Shown here piece after piece: positions 1 through 12,223 of a DNA stretch of 60,702 bases. The notes below the pieces were generated by a model that saw only the letters and a list, made by a program, of their open reading frames with translations, did no database searches and was not told where the DNA came from. How positions within the stretch are numbered: position 1 is the stretch's first letter; each line of letters begins with the position of its first letter. The translations under genes and the position numbers were made by a program. This DNA is from Mycogone perniciosa. Its lineage: Eukaryota > Ascomycota > Sordariomycetes > Hypocreales > Hypocreaceae. Location of the stretch: NCBI GenBank assembly GCA_025331125.1, contig JAOALB010000228.1:1-60702 (forward strand), read 5' to 3'.

Positions 1-356
1 TATGCGAAGGAGAATTGGGACTACAGAGTATCTTCCTGGAATACTTCATACTCGTTTCAGTGTCCGGCTTGCTATCTCAAAGAGAGAATGGAGATGCTAG
101 AACGGGCTGGCGTGATCAAACCCCCCTTACCATGAACTCTCATAATGGTCGTGTTGATCTGTGGCTGGTGGAGGGTTGTGGAGGATTAGATGGTGTGTTG
201 GCTGAATAAAAACTGGTCACAGACTCACAGGGGCTACATGAAGCTTTGGTCTTAAGTGTAGTTTTAGATGTTGAAACAACTGATGGGAAGAACTGGACTG
301 GACGTTCTGGAATCTAGGATCAGTCAGACAGCCATCATGGCGACAGCATGACCAAA
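1..356. other. No recognisable gene
   Basis: I see no gene here. A short open frame on the plus strand (15-209) has no recognisable domain and no intron signals. The segment is the left flank of the first solo LTR and is probably repeat debris. Confidence 0.4.
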
Positions 357-762
357 TGTGACGATCCGGGCTGATTCCTAACAACCAAACCAAGGCTCGC
401 AGGGTTTATGTTAGCAGAGAGGTTAGGGAGAATACTAAGCAGTTGTATTGTCACGATTCTGTAGAACTGGTGGGTTTAATGTTGAATACTGTGTTAACGA
501 CTGTCTCAGTAACCATACTAAATGATCGTGACTTATCCAGTCTTATGTAGAAAGGAGATATCTGGGTGATCATTGATCCCCCTAGTGAGCGTTGCTGTGA
601 TCACTGCCATTATGCGGTGATCAAGTTGGTGATCACGACCTTGGTGTAGTGAACGTTCGAGCGATCACTCTTAGCGCAGTGATCACTTCCTTATGATTGG
701 CTAAGAGATCCGGTATTCTATCGTGATCCCGTGATCCGGTGACCGGTCCTTGACATGTGACA
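357..762. repeat. Solo LTR, copy 1 (degraded)
   Basis: The copy begins TGTGACGATCCGGG and ends TGACATGTGACA, so it has the TG...CA ends of an LTR. It matches the copies at 12224-12613 and 55792-56201 along most of its length, including the internal run GTTTATGTTAGCAGAGAGG. Compared with the 55.8 kb copy it lacks about eight bases just before the 3' end. The flanks CCAAA and CCTAG differ, so no target-site duplication survives. No internal retrotransposon coding region is present, so it is solo, formed by LTR-LTR recombination or deletion. Confidence 0.75.
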
Positions 763-783
763 CCTAGGTCCTTTGTATCCCGT

Positions 784-1458
784 CAGATCGCTGAGCAACG
801 AGTTGAGTTTACCCACAAATCCCTTGAGATGAGACCTACGAAATAGGACCATCGCGATATTCGCTATTCAGATGAGTGGTATGCTAGCTGCGGCGAGCCA
901 AAACGGGCATGGATCTTGCGAAAGCCCGGGGAACGATATTGCCCGGACTGCATTCAAGAGCAGCCGCAGCCACTTTCCGGAGACGAACGGTTCAACGCTC
1001 ATTTTTGGGCTGCAGTTGGACACGACTTTAAAAGCCCATTAAAGGAGTATCGAATCTCATCAAATAATAATGGTAAGATGACTGCACGAGGTTATTGCAG
1101 TCAGATCCTTGGAAAAGAGGTTTGCAACTGGATTAAACAAGGTCATAACTTCATTCTAGAAGAAAACCGCGATTCTAGCCACACTAGCAAGGTCGTGACA
1201 GAATTCAAGCAGAAGGAAGGCATACGGTTTTACTATAATGCCCCAGGCAGTCCAGATCTCTCGTCGATTGAAAATGCATGGCGCTATCCAGCTGCTGCGA
1301 TAAAGAACCTTCCTTGGCAGGCTCGGAAAGACCCTGTGGATCAGGCTCAAGAAGCTTGGGATTTGATGCCTCAAGAGCCTATTAATAACTGGATTGACTC
1401 AATGCCAGACCGGTTTAAAGCTGTATTAGAATTAGAAGGCAAGATGACGGGATATTAG
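784..1458 (+). pseudogene. Tc1/mariner (DDE_3) transposase fragment
   Basis: This is the C-terminal half of a fungal Tc1/mariner-type transposase, a DDE/D cut-and-paste enzyme. The first catalytic Asp lies in a YSDEWYASCG stretch near 868-897. The second is in ENRDSSHT near 1165. The Glu is in SPDLSSIENAW near 1250. The C-terminus ends naturally at a stop at 1456-1458. One in-frame TAG at 844-846 breaks the frame upstream of the first Asp, and a later frame can restart at 916. The N-terminal helix-turn-helix domain is missing: the left side runs into the solo LTR ending at 762. It is a dead fragment. Confidence 0.7.
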
Positions 1459-1817
1459 GTCTGTAAGATAGCTGAATTCTAGCTTGTTATGTTGTGTTAT
1501 GTGTGTGGGGCAAAATTGCGGTACGCGTTTGCCTTGAGGAACGAAGTGACGAAAGGACTTTTAGGGCGGGGTTCCTAAGGAAAGTGAGGTCATCGCCAAC
1601 CCCTAATCCGTAAGGTGGTCCGTGCTTTACTCGATGCGCCGCTTCTGCTGGCCTTTTTTTTTGCCCCGCTTCAAACTGCCCCTCTGCCAAGGCCGGCCAG
1701 AACATCTCATTCATCATCAAGGTCAGCCTTCATCATCAAGGTCAGCCTTCATCATCAAGTTCATCCTTTATCATCAAGTTTATTGTTCCAACCCTTGCCT
1801 TCTACCCCTCCTACCTG
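1459..1817. other. 3' flank of the Helitron
   Basis: No gene is visible. The stretch lies between the Tc1/mariner fragment and the Helitron helicase stop and should hold the Helitron 3' terminus. I could not identify a convincing CTRR end with its hairpin. It contains a 19-bp tandem repeat, listed separately. Confidence 0.3.
1710..1785. repeat. 19-bp tandem repeat, four units
   Basis: Four head-to-tail units with period 19 and consensus TTCATCATCAAGGTCAGCC lie just downstream of the Helitron helicase reading frame. Units one and two are identical. Units three and four have diverged (GGTCAGCC becomes GTTCATCC, then GTTTATTG). Confidence 0.85.
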
Positions 1818-4192
1818 CTATAGCCCTCCCAATAGGCCTACCGCCATTCTGATAGTCTCGTCACTAAGTCGCTCTAATCGTGTCTCCGCTGCCTCCATAC
1901 CTGCCGACACCCTGTTGCCCACGAAATCGTTCTCTCGCACTTCTGACAGCAGCATGATGCCATCTAGAGTCCTGCAACGTGATAGCTGCACGTACAAGCT
2001 GTAGGGGTCACATTGGCTCGGGACTGCTCTTCCATCTACGGTCACCGACCTCGTCGCACGCAACTCTAAAGCCACTCGATCCAGCGTCCTCCCTTGCACT
2101 TTATAATCTGTGCACGCAAAGGCTGGCACGCATGGCAAGCCCTTCCGGGTAACCTTGTGTTGTTGCCACGGCCTCTTTCTCTGGCGCTCAATCTTGATAT
2201 TGATTGGCGTTAGCAGCACCGTCCCTGCTGGTATGCTCACGAAGTGGAAGCTCTTTGTCGTTTCACCCTCCAAGATAATCCCAGCCGGCGGCCCAAAGTG
2301 CAACATCGTGTCGGCCGACACCTGATGGCCTGGGTAAGCCTTATCAAGAATCACCTCCACTGCCGTGTAGCCCGCCCCATTTACCACCTTTAAACCCTGG
2401 TGAGTGTTTTGGTTCACGACGACGGGCATGCCGGGCACAAACATGAAAACGCCAGGTACTGGTATTGTGCTGTCGTCTCCTTGGCCCAGCATCATGATGG
2501 CTTCCTCCTCCGACGGTTGGCCATCCTTCCACTTGTGCTGCGATATAAATACTCGTAATGGCTTGCCGTGCTGCTTCTGGAACGACAAGGTGGCCTCTGT
2601 GTTTAGGTTCCATCTATTCCTGTTCAATGGCGTGACTACCGTGAGCCCTGATTCCCACGGGATGCGCCGGCCCTCATGATAGCACCTAGAGTTTAGGAGC
2701 TGTAGATCCCCACGATCCTGTACGCCTTGGCGGATCCTACCCAGCAGCCTTTGCAGATTTAGATCTCCTGCCGCCCTTACTTGCTCAGTCAACATGACGA
2801 CTGTCGTGAACTTCATCCACAAGGCGTGAGCTCTGTCATGCTGGTATCGTTGTTCTGTCCGGAACGAGCGATCCAAGTCCCACGGAAACGCCGTGCTCGG
2901 CAGAAGCGTCGATCTATCCTGCACCGGCCGGAATTGATGGAAGTCTCCGCAGAATAGGACAATAGGGATACCTCCGAAATCTTTTTCCGATCCACGAAGC
3001 TTACATAGCTGTTCGTTGACGGCATATAGGGTCCGCGTTCCGAGCATACTAACCTCGTCAATGATCAGTAGAGCCTTCTCTTGCCAGTCCGTCCGTGAAG
3101 CCCCGCTAATAAATCGGTCGGCATAGTTAGATAAACGAACACCATCGACTTCCTTGCCGATTGTGGCGCGAGAAAGATCTTTCGAGAAGCTACATGCTGA
3201 GTGTATGGTGATGCCGCTGATGCGTGCTGCAGCAGTCCCTGACGTCGCCGTTACCAGTAGGCGGTTTGTTATTCCCCTTCTTGCAATCAACTCTTTCAGA
3301 GCCTCAATAATTCGAGACTTTCCGGTACCACCCTCCCCCCCTATATACTCACACAGCTGCGTAGTATTATTGCTCTGCCTTTGCTCTCTATCTAGAAAAT
3401 CAAGCTGGTGGCATATTAGCAAAAACGCTACCGACTGTCCTCTGTTCAGAGTAAACCACTCTACAAGTTGCCGGCCCACTAAAAATGATGTCGATGGTCC
3501 GTACCGCACACTTGCACGAGGACCGTCTTCTCGCCCTAGCAAGGCCCTCGGCCCTGTCTCGCCGCTTGTTGATGATGCTTCTACAATAACCTCCCGGCCG
3601 GCCGCCTCCACGGACTGGCTCTGTATGCCTTGGATCATCTTCTCAATCTCCCTTGACGCCTTCTTCTGCTGTGACTTGATGAATCTTAGCGTATGCTGCA
3701 TTGGAAGCAGCCACTCCGAAAACCCTGTTGCTCCCCGGAAATCGCCCACTTCTCCACCTGATTCACATACTCTGCTGGCTTTTAATTCATCAGCCGAGCA
3801 CAAGGCAACCTGCTCGAACCGGCACAGTTTAGAGATCATGTCGGCAATCTCCCGAGATCCAGCCGTTATCTGGTTCGCCCCCACGGCACATCTAAAGACG
3901 TCAATCAGACACGTGCAATAGCCAATATCACCTGTACAGTACGCTTCCACGACCATGTCACCATCACCAGCTAGCTCTGCGGCGGTCCCATCGGCTGTGT
4001 AGTCGGACTCCCCAGATATAGCTGCCCATTGCCTGGCATCCCGCTGCGCGTCCTCAGCCGATCGCCGAAGCAGCTGAATATTATCTGCGAGAAAGGCGAG
4101 AAAGGCGGGAGGTCCTTCTTCCACCTCTTCCATATATTGTTAATATCCGCCTCTGACCTCTCTAACAAGAAATTCTCCCACGGCACAAACAT
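1818..4192 (-). pseudogene. Helitron Rep-Hel, Pif1-like helicase part
   Basis: This is a superfamily 1B (Pif1/RecD2-like) DNA helicase domain, which unwinds DNA during rolling-circle transposition. The longest open stretch is 771 codons (4133-1818). It has Walker A GGEGGTGKS at residues 265-273, Walker B LLIIDEVSML near 355-364, then LFCGDFHQFRPV and a C-terminal VQLSRCRTLDGI motif. Just upstream, residues MFVPWENFLLERSEADIN belong to another frame (4192 downward), so a frameshift sits near 4130. The helicase core itself is uninterrupted. Confidence 0.8.
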
Positions 4193-4296
4193 GGCAAGAT
4201 GCTGTACAGCCGCCCTGATATGATTGATATAGAAACCCTTATTAGCTCCTAGCTCCTCACTCCTAGCATATCGCTGCGGCGCTGCGATGCCTTTAC

Positions 4297-5423
4297 TTAC
4301 CCTTCATCATCATCCTCTGAGAAATCCATGCTCAAATAGCCATCTATGCAAACGACAGCGTGCCTGCCTGGTTGTCGCAGGCTTTGTGTCCATTTTTGCG
4401 AGAATGGACATCCGTTCTGAAGCTGGACTTCCCCCCAGACACAAGAGTCTGAGGCTGTGTTACAGCCATGCTCCTGGTCCGCATCGGCACCTAGACGTCT
4501 GCGCTTCAACTCGACTATAGACATATAGTCATACAATGATAAATGTCGTAGTAATTCCCCGCGATATGCATATGCCGCCATCAAAGATACCTTCCCACTA
4601 CCTTCCTCCACAAAAATGCTCTCGTCCATTGTTAGCTCGCTCCCTACCTCCATGCCACCTTGGCTTTGTAACAATCTCCACTGCCGAAAGATATGCCAGT
4701 AAAGCAATGATACGTTCAAGAATGTCCAGGACCTATTAGCTCCAAACTCTGTCGGATAGCCAAGCGAGCCATAACCTCTACTTGCGACAACGGCCGTTCT
4801 GTGAAGATGCGATTGGCCACCCTCATCAAGTATTGCCGGGTAATGTTGAGATGCCCATCACCCTTTCTCTCCGGCGACTGTGTTGCTCCTATGTTATTAT
4901 CTTCAACATTCATTCCTAATATTTGAAGCGCCTCCGCCGCCACTGCTACCCGCTTCCATAATGGATCTTCTACCTTTGTTGCGTAGTTCGTTACATAATA
5001 TACGATGGCCATGGTCTTACCCTGTGTGGCAATGAAAGAGAAGTCGTGATTATGCCGCAAACCCACCGCAATGGCCTTATTCCACCTGTTCACCATGCTG
5101 TGACTCCACCGAATCTGCAACACCCCGTCGGCGTTGAAGATGGTCTTCTCCACGAGCCTCCATGGCGCCTTGAATCGGCATAGGTCATGCTTTCTAGGGC
5201 CCTGTCTGTTGATGGAATACTTTACACACGTAGGGCTATGGGTATGTATCTGGGTGGCACCGGCCACAAAATTAGCCTCCTCATCGAAAGAAGCGGCAAA
5301 TTGCAGCGTATTCGCCAGAGTCGACGATATATCCGACGTTACCGACCTTAGCTTCTGCATAGCATAAAACGACTCGAGGTCCAGGTCCTGCATTTTGTGT
5401 ATCATGATGTCAGCGCTGCCCAC
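4297..5423 (-). pseudogene. Helitron Rep-Hel, tyrosine part and linker
   Basis: This is the middle of the Helitron protein. The catalytic tyrosine motif of the Rep nuclease is visible as YYVTNYATK near 5000, with two tyrosines on one helix followed by Lys. Upstream CVKYSINRQGPRKHDLCRF matches the conserved cysteine region that precedes it in fungal Helitrons. The frame stops at 4716, and homology resumes in another frame (SLLYWHIFRQW, near 4700). This implies a small deletion or frameshift. The linker ends at a plausible intron donor near 4305 with an acceptor near 4215. The protein is broken here. Confidence 0.75.
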
Positions 5424-5476
5424 TGCCCGCTGCCCGCTGCCCGATGCCCTCCGCAGTCTAGCAATATTAGTGCCAA

Positions 5477-8264
5477 TTATTCCGAACTAACCTCAGTAAA
5501 GACACTATCCACATACTGGATCACTCGCTCTCGGTATGCAGCATGCTCATCGCCCTGGACGTCTTGAAGCACGCTGCTCATCCTCATGTTCCCTTCGAGG
5601 CCACAGCAAACCATGGATATGAAGCGCCCCACGCTCGTTTGTTTCCACAGCTCCAAAGTACTGGCTGATTCGCCCAAATACCGAATCCTGCCCGACCTTG
5701 ACGTAATACTTAAAAAAGAGCGAGACTTCCCTGTGGAAGAACACGGCCGAGCTAACCGGGTCCGAAATGGCCAGTTTCAGTCGCTTGCATGCCATATCGA
5801 GGCTTCTTAGGTACTCTTCGGCCTCTTCAGACCCGAAAATCCGATGGGCTGCGAGCCTCAACTTGACGGGATTCGTGATATCGTTTGGGTTAAGTGTGAA
5901 CCAAATGGCCGGAACACCGTACCGGATAACTAGAGATTTGATCTTCCGGCGCATGCTCAGACGCTGCTCCCTAGACATGGGCTGCCGAAAACCGTACATT
6001 GACAAATTCCTCAACAACTCATTCACCTCCTTATCGCCAGTCTTACCCGTCTCTTGAAGCTCCAGCTTGGCTGCTTCCAGGCGTTCCACGCTCAGCGACC
6101 GCACGACGCGCTCCACTTTCCAGAAGCTATCCTTTATCACACTTAGCATGCTAATCCGAAGATTTCTTGACCTCACTCCTATGTTAAAGACAAGAAACGC
6201 GAAAACATGGTGCGTGGCAAAACGACCACCATGTCGCCTTAGCACGACATCGGCCCAAGCTCCAAGACTCATGCTTCGAGACGAGATGAGATTGCTCGCC
6301 GTGGCCTCAGCTTCTTCTTTCTCAGCTGCCCCTGATTCCATATTCCCTGCCATCTCGCTGACTCTCTCCTCGGCGACTCTCTCCTCGGCAAGACGAGGAC
6401 CTCCCCAGCCTAATGGGAACAAAGTTGGAAACGTCTTCGGGAAAAACCACGTATCGGATAAATCAGCCAATTCTTCCCCACGAGAAATTGAAATATACGG
6501 TTCTAGGGCAGGTCCATGCAACACTTTCGCTGACCCACCGTCCGCCCCATGCGCCGATTTCCAACGGGAAGACCGTCGGCCTAACGCATTATGCACAAAC
6601 TATAGCTTCTCTGCCTCCACCATATTTGGCAATCCGTCTAAGGCAAACATCCCACTGCTGCCGACCTCATGTATGACCACGCCAGAGTCTTCAGTTTCTG
6701 TATTGACATCTTCACCGCCATAATCAATAACTTCATCTTGGCTCTGATCTATGGCCCGCCCATAGACCACATTCTGCTCCTGTACCAGCATCCCAAAGAT
6801 CTCCCTAATATCTGTAGGTTCCGGATTTTCTAACCCACGTTCTGATGGTGGAACTAGCTGTGCCGTCCGTGCCTTTTCCCAAGCAGACGGCTCATTCCGC
6901 TCCATGCGTCTATAAACTTGAATGGGCACCCCGTGAGATGGCGAACTCCAACTCTCCATCTCGGCAACATCCACATCAATATGGGCGTAGTGAGGATTAT
7001 TCTTTATTAACCACCTTGGTGCTGTCTCGACAACCCTCCGCCGCACCGACAAGAGCTTGGATAGGTCACTGGGTCTTGGCTTCTCTTCTCCCTGCCACGA
7101 GACATGGATCTCATCCATAATCCTCAGAAGCCGGTGTGGCAACACTTTCGTTGCTACTTCTTGAACGTTATTCGGAAATACCGTAATATGTCCTCGGACG
7201 TGCCTTGGATAATTCGCATTTTTCGTCTGAGCATGCGAGATGCTGAACTTCGTGATAAAACCATAGCATGAGTTCAGCGATATCATCTTCTCCTCCACTG
7301 GTGTTAACCCTTTGAGCTCATCCGGAAATGCGTGCTCGCATCCCAGCCGACTGTGCAACTGGGCTGCCGGCGATAGGCTGCCGTCCTTCCGCAATCGCCT
7401 TACGCAATCTGCACAACCTGCAAAACTCCGCCCAACAGGGAAACACTACCGGCAACTAAACGGCGATCCAACCCGCTTATAGAAAGAACTGGCTATCCAC
7501 TCACTCCAACGTATATCTTTTAGCTCCATTTGCCCGTACTTGCGATAGCAGATCATGCAAGTTCGCAATGGTAATGTATCCACGTCATGGAATGCCCGAT
7601 AAAACTCCTGCACTGTCGACACTTTCCTGGCCTGTGGTACTGGAGCACACCATGTATCTTCGTAGGAGAGCTTCTCTTTTTCGGCAAATTCATCTTCTAG
7701 CTATGCCAAAGCACTGTCCACGGCATTCCTCTGCCTCTCAGCTATCCTCGACGGACTAATGTCTCTTCGCCTCCGTTTTGGCGGTCGATTATCCCTTGGC
7801 TCATCCACATTGTCTCTTATCCTTTCGCGATCCCTTGGTAATGGAACTCTTTTGGTTTCTGCGCCCTTCTCTCTACCTGGAATACCTACCACGATACCTA
7901 ACCCCAATATGGATACATCAGCATAATCTTCTACCTGCATACTCTTGCCAGTATTTCTATTAAACTGGGTTAACTCACCAGGAAAGTCTCCAGAACCTGC
8001 TATTCCTATTTCCTTTGGCCCTTTAACAATGCCCCTAACTGACCCTGCTACATCCGGGCCCGTTATGGCTTCCAACGGAGCTGGTGTTTCATCAGTTATC
8101 CCAACCGCCGCTGCTGTTGCTGTTGCTGTTGCATCTTGCTCTCTGTTTCTCCCAACCTTCCTGACTTTTACTGCAGACTTCTGCCACGGCCTTAGCATAT
8201 CACCCACCCCTTGGACACCTTCACTAGCATTCGCTCCATAATTTAGAAAGCGTACATCCATCAT
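5477..8264 (-). pseudogene. Helitron Rep-Hel, N-terminal and HUH part
   Basis: This is the 5' part of the Helitron protein. After a basic N-terminal stretch come paired cysteines (CMICYRK), the conserved upstream Helitron region, and the Helitron_like_N domain with LFPLGWGG near 6410. The HUH motif is read as RGALHIHGLLW near 5610, where two His residues bind the metal for the Rep endonuclease. Stops at 7701-7703, about 7463 and 6600-6602 lie in one continuous frame and are all TAG, consistent with CAG to TAG changes. Directly after the HUH motif the frame shifts by one: the continuation containing RERVIQYVDSVFTE is read in the frame ending at 5477. The gene is inactive. Confidence 0.8.
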
Positions 8265-8844
8265 GCTTTACTCTTTGACTTAGAGTAATCATGCTATACA
8301 CAATACCTCAACACCCCATCACAAAAGACTGATCTGCACAGCATCTTTAACAGATTTCCTGATCCAAACCCCCATTTGTTTTACAACATCCTAATATTTT
8401 AGACTGGCCTTAACCCGGCTTTAAAAAAAAAAAAGGTTCAATCTACTTTTCCGGACTACGGAGTATAACTTGACTATTTACTGCAATCCTGCTTTAGATT
8501 CCTCAATTTGCTTTTTCCTACAGTAGACTTAGACATGAAACACTTCACCTACATCTCCCATACACATTATTGATCAAAATATTCATCCCATGCATTACCG
8601 AATCTAGACTTCCCCCCGACTCTGCTCTTTAACGCCCCCTCACTAGATATATGCATCTTTATTATATAGCTATTACCTTATTATTACACCCTTATAATGT
8701 GATCATCACATTCTAATCTGAACTAAAACCCATAGTTCTCCACCTCACCCGCCTTACCACATTCCTTTAAATTTCCTCAAAAAAAGCAATAGTCCCCCCA
8801 ACAAAATTGAACTCTATCCCACTACTAATACCAACCTCCTCCTG

Positions 8845-10350
8845 ATGGGAAAATGTATAGATTCTGAACACAACTTCGCCACAAACCCCATACCTTTTAT
8901 CAACATCTCCCTTATCCTACGGCCCCTATACCCCACTATAATGGAACTGACTACCTTACCTACACGAACCCCTCTTAATAGCCAGAGAAATACTGGTGGC
9001 GATATGTCCATAATGTGCTTTGCCCAAACTCGATGCCCGTCGAGATTCACATCCCCAACCCAATATCTTGTTAAAGGCCTTAACGCAGAAACCATTGCTA
9101 AAGTCATGCTGCCCCCTTCACCGTGGATAACCATGGCCGAGTACGCCGCCCTTCGCTCAGAACACGATAATACCCCAGCCTGCGCTATCCTCAGCCTTAA
9201 CCTCTCTATTTACAACCAACCTGTTCTTTCCTCCGACTGGGATAATGAATGGTTCTTTATAAATGGACGCGTCCACCCTTATGCCCTTACCTGGGAAGTC
9301 GACCAGCTAGACGGACTCGAATCAGACATGGGCCCTCAAGAATACACTATTCCAGCCCTGATTATCCGCGACCATGGCTACCAGCCGTACGTACTCACCT
9401 TGTAAACCTTCTTACTACATATACGTCTATCTGACAATTGCTTCAGCATCGCTAGTCGAACCTTTACAACTTCCAATCAGTTCCCCCTAATACCCCCCGT
9501 TGTCAGCTTCTCTGGCCCTATTATCGGTTCTGGGCTAAACCTCCTACATCAAGACTCAGCTGCAGACCTTGGCGATACTCAGCTTAAATGCTGTGGCTTC
9601 ATCCAGCTATCTACCTTCCTATCGCCTGGCAATCCTGATAAAACGCCTTTCAAAGGCTTCCACCCATTTCAAGTCTTCATTATCTTCCCAATCCATGCAA
9701 ATCCATGGACCTCTCTATGCAAGAAAATGATCGACAAGTCAGATACTCAGTTCCAGCCAAAAACCATAATGACCTGCACCGGAAAGGTCGCTGGCCTACT
9801 TGATCACCGCTTAATAGTGCAGCCGCCTGAACTTGACCAAGACCATATCTTCATTGTAGATCCGGACACATGGACATTTTACGACAATTCGACAATTGGA
9901 TCAGCCTCTTCGATTCCTTCACTAACCACATCAAAGCCTACCACGACTGTACCCTTCGATAGAGCCAGTTTCATATCTCCATCCAAACATCCAACACAAC
10001 GACGTCCCACACAGCCCTCATCACCTACAATCACTGCCTCCATACCAATGCAAACCGCTCCTCCAAAACGTCCTAATCCAGATATTGACTCTTCACCACC
10101 TTTCACCCCTTCAAAAAAAATCCGCTATGGATCCGATGCCTCTACAATTAACTCAGACTCCAATAACACTGCTTCTGAAGTCGATCAACGCCAATTACAA
10201 ACAACTCCCGATACAATAACTGCATCCTCTCCACCACTTGCACCTACCTCACATGCCGCCCTAAACACCATTATTGCTGCATCAGCCCTACCAAACAGAC
10301 CTTCCCGTAACCGACATGCACCTAAAAGGACGGCTGAAGATAACTACTAG
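8845..10350 (+). CDS. Helitron-adjacent accessory protein, unknown
   Basis: I reconstruct two exons, 8845-9401 and 9447-10350, joined by a 45-nt intron (GTAAAC donor, CTGAC branch, TTCAG acceptor). They encode 486 residues with no internal stop. The N-terminal two thirds is compact and hydrophobic. It includes GKVAGLLDHRLIV followed by DQDHIFIVDPDTWTFYD, a pattern I associate with uncharacterised fungal proteins. The last 130 residues are Ser/Thr/Pro-rich and low complexity with a basic end. It is divergent from the Helitron Rep-Hel gene with about 580 bp between starts. It may be an element-encoded accessory factor, but no catalytic motif is visible. Its integrity contrasts with the decayed Rep-Hel. 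Confidence 0.6.
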
Positions 10351-11336
10351 TCATCAGATATCAGATATCGGATATCATGTACATTACCGCAATATAAACC
10401 ACAATAATAAAACCATAATGGCATCTGACTGTTGCATCTGACTGTTTTTCCCATCCCCATTCTTTGTCTCGACCTCCTCCCAATCTGGTTCTCCCTTTCT
10501 GGCACCCCCACTTTTCCAGCCCCCACCTTCGTTCCTCAAGGCTCTGGACAGCGATCCGGCACCCGGAGAGCGTTCCCTTGTTAGCCTATACTTTCGACCA
10601 GTTGGCTTGTGTTACGGGTTAGACCCAATTAGGAAGGACCTCGGCTATGCCGAGCCCGGCACTACAATTCCCTATATCCCCTGGACCAGCTAATGCAGAT
10701 ATATACACATCAAGCACCGCGTATAAGCCCTAGGCCTACGCGCACATATACGACTGCCCTACAGATTGATATATATAGCTAGATAGTTCCCCTTTATATT
10801 CCCTCGCTCCTTAGCTTTGAATAGACAATTCTACGGCGCCCTATTATTAGTTACTGTAATAGGCCACGCCCTTCACAACTGTATAGTTAAAAGTTTTATC
10901 TTTAAAATACTAAAAGGCAAATGACCTATTATATACCTACTAAGACCTAAAGGAAGTAAAGCTTTCTAGAAGCTAGTAAAAGAGGTAAACCTATATAGTC
11001 CACCTTTATAAAATATAGAATAAGAAAAATATAAATTTTCCTTTATCCAGTGAAATATAGTGAACAGAGGCCTAGGCCACTAGCTCCTACTAACCTTTTG
11101 CCTATATAAGGCTTCTATATATAGATATATAGTGGTCATAAATAGTAATAAAAGAAAGAAAAAAGAGCCTGAAACACCAATACATAAACCCAAGAAGTAT
11201 ATGAAAGCCAGTCGAGAAACGCAAGCGTATCTAGATAGTATCCTGGCACGGGAGCAAAGACATAACTAAAGGCCAGTCGTACATATACAGCCAGGGCCCC
11301 GGCAGCAACCCATCCTTTATCGCCACGAACCCGTGG
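10351..11336. other. AT-rich repeat debris without a gene
   Basis: No coding region is visible. After the accessory gene there is a short run of GATATC-type repeats (10357-10375). From about 10650 the DNA becomes rich in TATA-like dinucleotides and stop codons in all frames, as expected of a strongly RIP-mutated repeat. Confidence 0.45.
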
Positions 11337-11804
11337 ATGGAGCGGACACGCTGGCCTGTTGTATATAGCGATATCCGCCGTGATATACTGCTAGCCATGG
11401 CTCGGGTCCTGGACCGTCATGGCCGGCCAAGAGATCATCATCTTCTTGGGCAGGGAGCTCGCCAGGACGATGTGGGCATTGTGGGTTCGTGGCAGGATGA
11501 GCAGAAGCTGGCGTGCCTTATGGATGCCGTGGACTACATGATGGAACGCTGCGAGGAGACCACGCGGCACACCAGCCGCCACATCCTCTGCTGGCTCCGC
11601 AGCATCCACTATCGAAACTGCAGCTCGAAACCGTTCTGCTTGCCTGCCCAAGACAGGACCAAGACCAAATATTACAGGCACTGGAAACGTTGCCTAGCAT
11701 TTGTTTTCCGGGCTTATAGAATGCCGCTAGACATCCGACGCAAGCATACCGGCATTAAGCTTAGCTGTCGAATCGTCCGCTGTGTACGGAATATCTTACT
11801 CTAG
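11337..11804 (+). pseudogene. Fragment of repeated RecQ/TLH-associated protein
   Basis: The 155-codon open stretch contains a cysteine-poor helical block ending RHILCWLRSIHYRN, then PFCLPAQDRTKTKYYRHWKRC and FVFRAYRM. It resembles the N-terminal half of the large proteins (C2H2 or OrsD-like N-terminus, often fused to a RecQ-type helicase) that occur as dispersed, often subtelomeric, repeats in fungi. Another part of the same kind of protein lies at 48082-49050. There are no start, intron or helicase motifs here, so it is a fragment. The family assignment is from memory of conserved phrases and is moderate. Confidence 0.4.
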
Positions 11805-12223
11805 CATTCTGAACTGGAACGGGCCCTGTTCCAGCTTTTGGACCAATCCCCTTCTACCCCGCCTACCCCCTGTCTCCCGGCCAGAACGGGCCCCGTTCCC
11901 AACCCCTTTTCCTTTTACCCTGGAAACGCGCCTCGTTTTCCTCTCTGCCTGATACAATAAACTATACTGTTATATAATATTGTAAAAACCACTTCATTCC
12001 AATTAGAATAAGCATTTCAATAAAGGTGCAATTCATTTAGATGGGAATAAACCAAGTATTATTATTATTATTAGTATTCTACCTTATATCTATATAATAT
12101 ATATACATATCTCGTTTATTATTATACCCCTCCCTACTGAGAAGCAACTCTCGAAACTTCACTCTCTCGGCCTCTACTACAACTAACCAAAACCTACTAT
12201 TCTATGCATTTCATGTAGCTTTC
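11805..12223. other. Non-coding; two GC palindromes and a TTA microsatellite
   Basis: No gene is seen. Two related near-palindromes occur, TGGAACGGGCCCTGTTCCA near 11815-11833 and GAACGGGCCCCGTTC near 11884-11898. A short (TTA)n run lies at about 12057-12075. Confidence 0.4.

Larger units (their letters stand above)
1818..8264 (-). mobile_element. Autonomous-type Helitron, decayed coding region
   Basis: The minus strand carries, in order, a cysteine-containing N-terminal region, the Helitron Rep (HUH plus Tyr) nuclease and a C-terminal Pif1-like helicase. That is the Rep-Hel layout of rolling-circle Helitrons. The frame from 8264 to about 5590 is continuous except for in-frame TAG codons at 7701-7703, near 7463 and at 6600-6602. 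A frameshift follows near 5600, another break near 4717, and another near 4130. The sequence near 4310-4215 looks like a real intron (GTAAGT donor, CTAAT branch). True termini are unresolved, and the divergent gene at 8845-10350 may also be part of the element. Confidence 0.8.

Noticed and set aside
1500..1640. Helitron 3' terminus (CTAG after a hairpin)
   Set aside because: A minus-strand CTAG is present near 1480, but no convincing hairpin precedes it, and no second copy is available for comparison.
3154..3921. 255-codon plus-strand open frame
   Set aside because: It is antisense to the Helitron helicase and has no domain of its own.
6067..6723. 218-codon plus-strand open frame
   Set aside because: It is antisense to the Helitron Rep region; its composition is that of a shadow frame.
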